The translations under genes were made by a program, and so were the position numbers. Source: Hepsetus odoe (lineage: Eukaryota > Chordata > Actinopteri > Characiformes > Hepsetidae). From it: DNA of 64,000 bases. Below the pieces are notes generated by a model. It saw nothing but the letters and a program-made list of their open reading frames with translations, was not told the origin of the DNA and made no database searches. This document shows, in pieces, positions 55,966 through 64,000 of the stretch. Where the stretch lies: assembly GCA_017165825.1 (NCBI GenBank), contig CM029367.1, positions 12,314,896-12,378,895 of the forward strand, written 5' to 3'. Each line of letters opens with the position of its first letter. Position 1 is the stretch's first letter.

Positions 55966-56825
55966 ACCATGTTTTTAAGCTCTTGTCTCCTCTTGTACAC
56001 ACAGCAGAGTGCAGGAAAACCAAAGAGTAACATCGGAGTCTCAACCAGCTACTGCAATTTTAAAGGCCAGTGTAATGTGCACTGAAACATGTCTGCTGTT
56101 TCTTTGAGTGTGTGTGTGCACGCGCGCGCATGTGTTTAAGCAGGCGTGAACTGATTCCAGCAGAGCAGTTAATCTACAAATAAATGACTCATGACTCCAC
56201 TCACATCAAAGATTTTTTAACTTTAATTTGGTTTAGAAAAGCAAATATCTAGAAGAGAACTTAGAGAATGTAGTTTTCCAGCAAGTTGATCTAAATTATA
56301 CATTAGTACATTACTTTTATCTACACGGTTCCCTTCCTGCACAGGCCCTTCAGAGTGGCTGTACTGACCCCTGATCCACACTGAAATCTGCAATTGGATC
56401 ATGAGCATCAGAACTGGCCCATGGTCCAATAAAAGACGGTGGAAGGTTTGATTAATCAAGCTTTTCATTTGGAAAGGCAGGTGTGTGTGTTGCCAGTCTG
56501 GGGCAGAGATGGCACAGGGATTTAGAATTGGCAGGAACTGGCAGGATACCACACCCTGCAACTGCACCCAGGATTAGTTCCAAAATAGTTCCAACAAAGA
56601 GTTCAAGGTGTTGGCTTGACCTCCAGATTCCTCACGTCTCAATCTGAATGAGCAACAAGTAGTTGGGGTGCTGCTTCACTATATTCTTGACTTAAAGGAT
56701 CTGCTGATGTTAGGTTGCCAGGAACTACATCACTCTCTAGAGTCCATGCCGTGACTGGTCTGAGCTGTTTTTGTGGGACAAGGCATAAACAATGTATAGC
56801 CAATCAATATATATTCTTGCTCTGA

Positions 56826-57012
56826 CAGAAGATGGTAACCACTGGTTGTGGTCTACTGTAGGATACTTGCCCACGGACCAAGAGGTCCCAGGTTCAAATC
56901 CCCCCTCCAGCAATCCATTCATTCCTGACCAAGACTCTTACTCAAGTTGCTCCAGGAAGACTGACTAAGAGCATCAACTCGATGCCATAAATTTAAAATG
57001 TAATGTAAATAA
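56826..57012 (+). mobile_element. tRNA-derived SINE (family B)
   Basis: The only forward copy of this family in the window. The head is TGGTTGTGGTCTACTGTAGG, with a B box CAGGTTCAAATCC, then AAGACTCTTACTCAAG, TTGCTCCAGGAAGACTG and an AAATGTAATGTAAATAA tail. Confidence 0.75.
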
Positions 57013-58669
57013 ATAACCTGAAGTTGTCCAAAATAAACCGTTCTTCCGGCTTAAAGTGAGGAAGAATACCAGTGGTGATTAAAATTCCAGTCTGCTTTGG
57101 GTTTGTTTGCAGCCCAGATTAGATTTCCCCGACTCGAGCCCTGTCGCTGCACTGTGAAGCGATTCTAAATAAAACAGGCCTCTAATTAAACACCCTTTTT
57201 GATTATTTAAACACCGTTTCACTGCAACGGCAGAAGTCACAGAATTAAGATGCAAACCTTACCAGCATCTAATACTCACTGCAGGACAGTATCTTACTGA
57301 AAGGAAATCCTCATCCTGCAAGCGTCCTCAGATTCATTCAGCACTGTTTGTGAGAGTTAAGAGTTTGGACTGGAGCTTGAGTTCAAACTGTGGAATAAAT
57401 GCTGTCTAATTGGTGCTTTATCATTTTTAGTTCATGGCTCCTGGAAAAAGATTAGTGGGGAAGAGGATTCATTACACCACAGCGCACACTGAAAAAATAG
57501 CTTTCCGTTCATCTTGGTCACTAAGCCACTCAGGAGATTGATCTGAAGGCTTTCATTAATTATAGAAGAACCTTTCCACTGCTATAATTTGGCTTTGCTG
57601 GCAGCTGCTTGGCGAATAGATCAGTGTGGCAAGGGGAAGGGAGTTTCGCCCACATCGGTGTCCATTTCATTCCTCTGATACTCATCTTCTTTGAGCTGCT
57701 TCATCAAACTGACAATAGCTGGTGTAATGTGACTGGTAGGTATATATGGAGGAACTTCCAGCGCAGGCTTAGGCTCTCAGAAGAGTAAACTCCCATGACT
57801 GCCCACTAACATGTTATTTGGATATGAAGGGTGTTGATGGTTATGACCAAAGTAAATATGAGCTGTCTGATGTACAGCGAGAGTCTCTGGGCCTCTAGCT
57901 GTACAGCATCTTGCAATGGTATAGAGGTAAAGTCGCTTTAATCACTTTAATCCTTGCCATCAGTAGTCAGACACTGGCTCCTCTTCCACTTCCTGCAAAT
58001 GCCCTGCATTTAAGCATGTGGATGAAAACATCTTGCCATCTTTTGCCAAGTCTCCGTCGTATAGATGAGATTTTCAATTTGAAACATTGAAGGTAAAGCA
58101 AGTAAATGAAAAACATACATTTTTCTTATTATTCTTTAGCATTCACCTCAGTTTGCTTTAGCATTTCAACACTGTTCGCATGGCACACGGTGGTGGAATA
58201 TGACTGAAGTAGGTTGGAAATGCATGAAGCACCAAAGGTTTGAGCAAAGGGCTTTAATCGGATCACAGTTGTCCTGGATTGGTACACACTGCATAATCAG
58301 CTTTGCACAGGAGCTGCTTCAGCAGTGTAACAGCACTGAAACATGACACCATTATAAGAATTTGTTCCTTTAGAAGATTTCAAAAACCAGAAAGGGCACT
58401 TTTCCACCATGTAGAGTTCAGAGAAAAAGGGGACCCCGTCTGAAAGGCAATAACACCATCAAATGCACTGCGGGCGGAAAGATACTCATCAGGAATCTGC
58501 AAGGAGCTGAGGGTCTGGTATTGCAACAACATCCAAATCCCATCCTTTCCCTAATAAATGTCAATGTAATTAGACTGTGTCGCCTTTACCTTTATGTTTA
58601 TCGTATTCATAATCATGAAGACATGCTGACAGGACACAGCTGTGAACAGGACGAAGCACTTAAAGAAAG

Positions 58670-58959
58670 ATTGTAAATAAATTTATTTAGACATCAGGCC
58701 ATCACAACAATTCTACTTAGCTGATCTAATGCAGAGTATACTGTGGTCTCTTAAATAGCTGCTTATAAATAGTCTGTACATCTGAAAAATAAATAATTCA
58801 CTATTGAGTATCATAAGTCACTTGGTGATCGAGGTTTTTTGTGCCAACGGTCTACCGCTAAGTGCTACAGGTCATGCAGTATGAGTGGTTGCACGCTAAC
58901 AGCGTGGTCTGGCGGCAGCGGTGTGCATTGCAAACCTAAACCAAAGGCAGCTCCACTTA
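58670..58959 (-). other. lrrc73: Probable 3'UTR of lrrc73
   Basis: On the - strand the stop codon is followed by non-coding sequence. The first good polyadenylation hexamer I see (AATAAA, read from TTTATT on the + strand) is at about 58682-58687. That would give a 3'UTR of about 290 bases. Other signals further left are possible. Confidence 0.4.
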
Positions 58960-59024
58960 TCACATCTCTGTTTCTGCCAAAAAGCTCTCACCCAGTCCTG
59001 ATGTCATCAGGACCATCTGGGAGT
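58960..59024 (-). CDS. lrrc73: lrrc73 last coding exon
   Basis: Read on the - strand, the acceptor CCTTGCAG precedes 65 coding bases that finish with TGA at 58960-58962. With the base carried over from the previous exon it encodes NSQMVLMTSGLGESFLAETEM, apart from the first split residue. This matches the terminal SQMVLMTSGLGDSLLAETEM I recall for mammalian LRRC73. Phase 1 entry agrees with the exon at 59470-59665. Confidence 0.93.
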
Positions 59025-59469
59025 CTGCAAGGGTCAGAGACATCAGGTAAATGTTTGAAAAAAAGTCATTCTTAGAAAGAAAGGAAAGTTCTACTCCAGT
59101 TCTCCACTACTGCTTCTCTTGTTTTCTGATTCCCCCCCCCCCATTTCATTTACTTTATATACATGTTTAATGTCTTTCACCAGGTACACTGAGCTAATCA
59201 CTACCTTCTTTTATTGGCTTTGATATTAAAGCAATTCTCTAACTAAAGAAAAGCATACAGTCTGTCCTTATATTGCACAAGAAAAGCTATGAATACCCCT
59301 GTATTACTTTAAACACCACGGCTCCTATCCTTTGGAGTCAACCTGTGACCCGGGAAAGTCTTTTACAAAGAGGGATGGGGAAGAAAAGAGCGAAAGTGAG
59401 TGAGCCTAACAAACAGTCTGAAGCGCAGAGTGAGGCAGATTGACAGTGAGAGAGCAGATCAGCCCTTAC

Positions 59470-59665
59470 TGCTGTGTGGGAGCCAGGCGGGCTTCTCTCG
59501 GGGCGCTACGGAGCTGCCGTGGGCTTCGGCCTCTTTCTCATCATCGTCCTCACCCTCCGACAGCAGGTCGGATATCTGCTGTTGCAGCTCCGGGCTAATG
59601 GCGTTCTCGGCCAGCACGAGCACACGCAGGCACGTGGGGTAGTTCTCCACCATGTCTAGGAAGAC
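59470..59665 (-). CDS. lrrc73: lrrc73 penultimate coding exon (end of the LRR array, acidic tail)
   Basis: The exon starts after TGTGTGTCAG (phase 0) and ends before an A|GTAAGG donor (phase 1). It begins VFLDMVENYPTCLRVLVL, continues AENAISPELQQQISDLLSEG, and then an acidic EDDDEKEAEAHG stretch. This is the last leucine-rich repeat and acidic tail of LRRC73 (formerly C6orf154), a small LRR protein of poorly known role. The gene is partial here: the exons coding for the earlier repeats were not found up to base 64000. Convergent orientation with tjap1 matches the human order as I recall it. Confidence 0.93.
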
Positions 59666-60575
59666 CTGACACACACACACAAATATATAGGTATACACAG
59701 TACAGCACAAAGAAAAAGGAAAACTGAGCGGGTTCAGAAGGGGGCAGAGAAAATTAGCAGCTGAATGAAAGCTTTTAACACTAAACTATTATAGACTGTT
59801 CCATTTATCTGTTCTTGGCTTTGCTGGGGAAAAAAAAAAACAGAGATAAAGCAAACATCTGCTGTGTTTCAAATATATGAAAGGAGGATAAATTAATTGT
59901 ATGAAATACATGAATTACCATAACTTTTAGCCTTTATTTAGTTGGATTATTATTCCATCTATTAGCTATGAATCCCCCAATCACCAATATCACCAACACC
60001 GGCATGTGCATCCTTCACAACAATACATTGTTTCAAACTGTGCTAATGCTCAACACGCTTTCAGAAGAACACCAACCGTGAACCCTGTCAGTCAGCAGAT
60101 GTTCACCCTGGCTAGGCTGGAATTGTGAACTATGTTGCCTGATAGTTCAGAAAGGAAGCCCTGCTCTCTGATGGCTGTGGCTTGTGAATGACCTATATTA
60201 CTATTTTTAACCCTGTTATAAATGGCAATTCCTTTAAAAATTTGGAAAAAGTTGATATTAACTTGAAAAACCAGTTCAGTTTGTCAGATGCTTGGGTAAT
60301 CCTTAATGAATTCCTCCAAAATGACCAAAATGGAGCTAAATGAAAGTGGTACTCCATTAAAACACTTTGAGTGAAGTGTGATCGTTCTATATCTAAGTTA
60401 AAAAAAGCAGAACTTTGTGTAGTGCGTCACAAACGATGCTGAAAGAAAACACTGTGGTGCTGAAATCTATTTTCAGAAACTTGCTTCAGAGCTTCTGCAT
60501 GACTTAATGATTACATATAATTGCTAAGAGGAAAATAAAGCTTTCTAGCAGTAATAAAAAAATATTTTAAAAAAT

Positions 60576-60732
60576 GATTTGCTAAATTTCTCCCTGTGAT
60601 GGGCTGGCGACCTGTCCAGGGTGCGTCCCCCGTCCTCGCCCTGTGTGCGCTGGGTTGGACACCAGCACTCCCCCGCGACCCCGTTTGGGACAAGCGGCAG
60701 AAAATGGATGGATGGATGGATTTGCTAAATTT
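60576..60732 (+). mobile_element. 129-bp LINE-tail/SINE insertion with a 14-bp target duplication
   Basis: The insert 60590-60718 reads CTCCCTGTGATGGGCTGGCG, then ACCTGTCCAGGGTGCG, and ends in (GGAT)n. It is the 3' part of a fish L2-type LINE or a SINE using that tail. It is flanked by the perfect direct repeat GATTTGCTAAATTT at 60576-60589 and 60719-60732, the mark of target-primed reverse transcription. The insert is strikingly GC-rich in an AT-rich setting, and the perfect duplication points to a young insertion. Confidence 0.8.
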
Positions 60733-61249
60733 ATATTTCTGTGCCTCAAGATTAGTTTCAACTTAAACTCCCAAGACTTTCTGTAAGATCATCAGGTTGG
60801 CAGGAGATGAACACATTACTATTTATCTTTTTCTCAACCATTTGGCAAGTGTGAAAAGACATGATAGAGAACAACAGATCGAGAAGAAAGGCTGTCACCA
60901 CGAATGATGCATCCTTTGATCTTCAACCCCCCCGCACAGTGGGTTGTCCTCGGTTGAGGTATGTTAGCCCACAAGGTGTGCTGAAGCAGCTCTGTATTCA
61001 TTTACACGCACGGAAGGCACAGAAGAATGATGGGATTGAATGTAATAAGTAGATTAAAAGGGAGTACATAGATAAATGGCACATGGACTGTTTAATGCCT
61101 AGTAAAAAAGTACAACATTGCCCCCTGTTGAGCCTTTGTATAAAACACCACTTTTCCATACATCGGCCCTTCTTACTTATAAACAAGCAAATCCAACGAC
61201 AAAAACCTCCACAATATCCAATATAATACAATATTTACAATATAAGGTC

Positions 61250-61740
61250 CCTCAGAGATGTTGAGGTGAGGCCTTGATGGATGATGAAGTAGTTTGTCCA
61301 GCCTTACCCAGAGATTATTGGACTGAGATCTGAAGATTTTTTAGAAGTCACCACCTTGAACACTTCATCATGTTCAAACCATTTGTGGACATTTCCTGCC
61401 GTGGCAGGGAGTGCTATTCTGCAGAAATAGGTCACTGTCTCAGGCAATAGAGTTGCCCTGAAGGGGGTGAACTTGGTCTGTAATAATGTTTAGGTAGGTG
61501 GTATATCAAAGTAATACGAAAGCCAGAACCCAAGTCTCTCAAGAAAATATTGCCCAGAGTGTCACTGCCTCCGCTGACTTGCTTTCTTCCTCTAGTGTAT
61601 GGTGGTGCCATTTCTAGCCCTGCTAAGCAAAGCGCACAACAGGCCACCTTCACCATTGTTCCACAATCCTGTTCTGAAGCTTACAGGCTCACTGAAAGGC
61701 CTTTCAGGACAGCAGCTGTGCAGCCCCAGACACAACCAGC
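61250..61740 (-). mobile_element. Tc1-type transposase relic, C-terminal half
   Basis: In inverse sense it shows GGACTGAGATCTGAAGATT, GGCAGGGAGTGCTATTCTG, GTTTAGGTAGGTGGTA, TTGCCCAGAGTGTCACTGCC and CAACAGGCCACCTTCACC. These follow the order of the common fish Tc1-like transposase gene. No frame remains open. Confidence 0.65.
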
Positions 61741-61756
61741 TACGATGCACTGTTTG

Positions 61757-61967
61757 TTTTTACATTTACGGCATTTAGCAGACGCTCTCATCCAGAGCGA
61801 CTTCCATGTCCTAATTACAGGGACAGTCCCCCTGGAGCAATTCAGGGTTAAGGGTCTTGCTCAGGGACCCAGTGGTGATAGTGCCAGAGGTGGGATTCGA
61901 ACTGGGGACCTCTTGATCCAGAAGTCCATAGACAAGTACCCTACCACTAGACCACCTCCACCCTGTG
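61757..61967 (-). mobile_element. tRNA-derived SINE (family B), well preserved
   Basis: A full inverted copy from TTTACATTTACGGCATTTAG to the head GGGATTCGAACTGGGG and CCCTACCACTAGACCACC. It sits at the right border of the Tc1-type relic 61250-61740. Confidence 0.85.
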
Positions 61968-62267
61968 TTTGTTCTTTCTGTTCTAATTAATATAAACTTT
62001 TGCAGCATGCAGCTCTCCTGGGGGATTCTATAATATGTGATTTATATTAGTAGCAAGCGTAATTTACTCAGTTTGTTTTCAAATCAAGACAGAGTTTCTG
62101 CCTCTAGAGACAGTAAAACATATTTACCTAGGGTTAGTTTAAAGAAAAGTCCTTCATTTATTGCTCAGCCAAACCATGGCAGTGCACTTCAATTCCCTTC
62201 AAACTTCTGAACATGTTGGATAATGTGAAAACCTACATTAAAAACATTTGTGTGATCAGATATCAGA

Positions 62268-62815
62268 TACTGTGCAAAAGTTTTAGGCAGGTCTGAAAAA
62301 ATGCTGTAAACAAAAAGCTTTCAGAAATATAAATAATGATTGTTTATTTTTATCAATTTACAAAATGCAAAGTGAGGGAACAAAAGAAAAATCTAAATCA
62401 AATCAATATTTGGTGTTACTACCTTTTGCCTTCGAACCAGCATCAGTTCTTCTAGGTACTCTTGCACACAGTCAGGGATTCTGTAGGATTATAGTCGGTG
62501 TGTGATCAACTAGTTTTACCAAACAGGTGCTGATGATCATCAGCGTCACACGGAGGTTGAAACACAGTCGTGTTCTGAACAACCTACCAGCCGAGTTCCT
62601 TCAAATACTGTGTGCAAGTGTACCTAGAAGAACTGATGCTGTTTTGAAGGCAAAGGGTGGTCACACCAAATATTGATTTGATTTAGATTTCTCTTTTGTT
62701 CATTCACTGCATTTTGTTGATTGATGAAAATAAATGATTAACACTTCCATTTCTGAAAGCATTCTTTGTTTACAGCATTTTTTCACACCTGCCTAAAACT
62801 TTTGCACAGTACTGT
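62268..62815 (+). mobile_element. Tc1/mariner-type non-autonomous element (copy 3)
   Basis: It has the same ends and the same internal junction as 38879-39449 (AACACAGTCGTG, then TTCTGAACAACC), so the two descend from one deleted parent. It lacks the left-end duplication of copy 2. Confidence 0.8.
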
Positions 62816-63105
62816 ACATACTGTAGAAAACAAAAGAATTTGTAAAAGATTTGTTTTTATAATCGTGTATTTTCTGTATTCAATATTTGTTTAGAGTCTG
62901 AGAGCTTTTTTACTAATATCAACAAACAAATATCTAATATGGGTAATAATACAATAATGATATATTAGTAATTCTAAATGTATTTATCTTTTATCTAAAT
63001 TAAATTAATAATATAATAAATAATAAATCTAAAGAGAAAAAATGAATCAAGAGATCTCTCCTCTGACAGAGAAAAACGGAGATAAAATATGAATCTATTT
63101 TTGAA

Positions 63106-63275
63106 CAGTAGTGGCCTAGAGTTTAGAGACTAGGAACCATTATCGGAAGGTCATTGGTTTGATGCCCAGATCAGTATTTTACCCTGTGGTGACCTTGAGG
63201 ACAGTACCGTACCCCATCATTGGGTTTAATATTGATGCGTTTTCAAAATAAAAACAGTTACTTTCACTTTAGGTG
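63106..63275 (+). mobile_element. Decayed tRNA-derived SINE (family A)
   Basis: A shortened copy: AGTAGTGGCCTAGAG, a weak B box TTGGTTTGATGCCC, AGATCAGTATTTTACCC, GAGGACAGTACCGTACCCC and a TTACTTTCACTTTA end. Most of the body is lost. Confidence 0.6.
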
Positions 63276-63373
63276 TGAGTAATGGAGCGTAAATGGGGCA
63301 GATTGTGATCATTGGGATAATGATTCTCTTAATCACTGAACTCAGCCACACCCATTGCTATAGATGCATATAC

Positions 63374-63630
63374 CTTCCACAGGTGAAAGCATTCATGGTC
63401 CTTTTCTTTTCCAGCATGATTCTATAGTGCTCAGAGCAGGGTCCGTAGAGACCTAGTAGGGTGTGGAAGAGCTGGCTGACTGGCCTATACAGAGCCCTGA
63501 CCTCAAACTTTTGTGATGAAACAGAGCAGAGGTGTCGAGCCAGGTTTCTTGTCCAGCGTAAGTGCCTGATCTTGTGGATGAATGGCAAAAAGTCCCACAG
63601 ACACACACCAAAATCTTGTAGAATGCCTTC
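63374..63630 (-). CDS. Unrecognised coding exon
   Basis: Read on the - strand, an acceptor CACTTTCTAG precedes 257 open bases and an AG|GTATAT donor follows. The 85-residue frame starts EGILQDFGVCLWDFLPFIHK, passes RWTRNLARHLCSVSSQKFEV and HTLLGLYGPCSEHY, and ends KKRTMNAFTCG. It looks like folded protein: helical, with buried aromatics and several Cys. Base composition is more GC-rich than the flanks. I cannot name the family. It leaves in phase 2 whereas the lrrc73 exon at 59665 enters in phase 0, so the two do not splice directly in frame. It could be an exon of a third gene on the same strand or a relic of one. Confidence 0.55.
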
Positions 63631-64000
63631 CTAGAAAGTGTCAGCTATAATAGCTGCATAGCGGGGATAAATTAAATATTTATTCCTCTGGTTTTGTAGA
63701 AAGTCATAAAGGTTCCGGTAGATATAATGGCCAGATTTCCCAATACGTTTGTATGTTTGTTCTATTTATCTACAATAATAATATTATTATCCAGTTTTCG
63801 AATTTTTAAAAAAAAAAAGCATCAATTCATAAATTCATAAATGAATGATTCTTAATAAATCCAAAGCCTTTTAGACCGCTTGTATCAACAAAGCGTTGCT
63901 CTATGGAAGCTCTTTATTCTTTTTTTATATAAAAAGTCATTCTACATTTTTGAACATCTCTTGGTCACTATAAGAGTGATAGTGACTATATGTGATAGTT
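63631..64000. other. AT-rich end of window, nothing recognised
   Basis: Non-coding on both strands as far as can be seen, with A- and T-runs. Confidence 0.5.

Larger units (their letters stand above)
55250..58669. other. Intergenic region between convergent tjap1 and lrrc73
   Basis: Two SINEs (55715 and 56826) are the only recognised features. From 57040 to 58600 there is no repeat and no supported exon. Confidence 0.5.
59666..63373 (-). other. lrrc73: Probable lrrc73 intron, repeat-rich
   Basis: No lrrc73 repeat-coding exon was found, although at least four more leucine-rich repeats must be encoded upstream. The stretch holds the 129-bp insertion, a Tc1 relic, a SINE, Tc1-type copy 3 and a decayed SINE. 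Confidence 0.45.

Noticed and set aside
59400..59659. + strand frames opposite lrrc73
   Set aside because: They are antisense shadows of the lrrc73 exon.

Overview
The window is nuclear DNA from a ray-finned (teleost) fish. Coding sequence is split into short exons with GT..AG borders, introns are long and AT-rich, and tRNA-derived SINEs, Tc1/mariner relics and RTE-like LINE pieces are scattered throughout. The SINE types hint at an otophysan-like fish, but that is only an impression. No prokaryotic, viral or CRISPR feature was seen.

Two genes are recognised, and they converge tail to tail. On the + strand, tjap1 (tight junction associated protein 1) has eight coding exons between 16511 and 50252, and every exon junction keeps the reading frame. 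The start codon, the coiled-coil core, the middle block and the C-terminus all match my recollection of mammalian TJAP1. On the - strand are the last two coding exons of lrrc73 (leucine-rich repeat containing 73) at 58960-59024 and 59470-59665. Its earlier exons must lie beyond the right edge. As I recall, TJAP1 and LRRC73 are also convergent neighbours in human, so the synteny supports both calls.

Layout: 1-16470 is upstream or 5'UTR-intron sequence with two possible untranslated or unassigned exons (7184-7336, 13029-13090). 16471-50252 is the tjap1 coding span, with introns of up to 10 kb. 50253 to about 55250 is a probable long 3'UTR. 55250-58670 is intergenic. 58670-59665 is the lrrc73 3' end. 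59666-64000 is mostly lrrc73 intron or upstream DNA, but it holds a clean unrecognised coding exon at 63374-63630 on the - strand.

The most notable features follow. The first tjap1 coding exon has two donors, both in frame, separated by 1293 bases of open frame; this predicts a short protein (682 aa, human-like architecture) and a long one (1113 aa) with a large disordered insert. A 23-bp perfect inverted repeat with a 2-base spacer lies in an intron. A 70-bp dispersed unit has inserted into a LINE relic. A 129-bp element is flanked by a perfect 14-bp target duplication. Three internally deleted Tc1-type elements are present, two of them sharing one deletion. An unidentified exon lies on the lrrc73 side.
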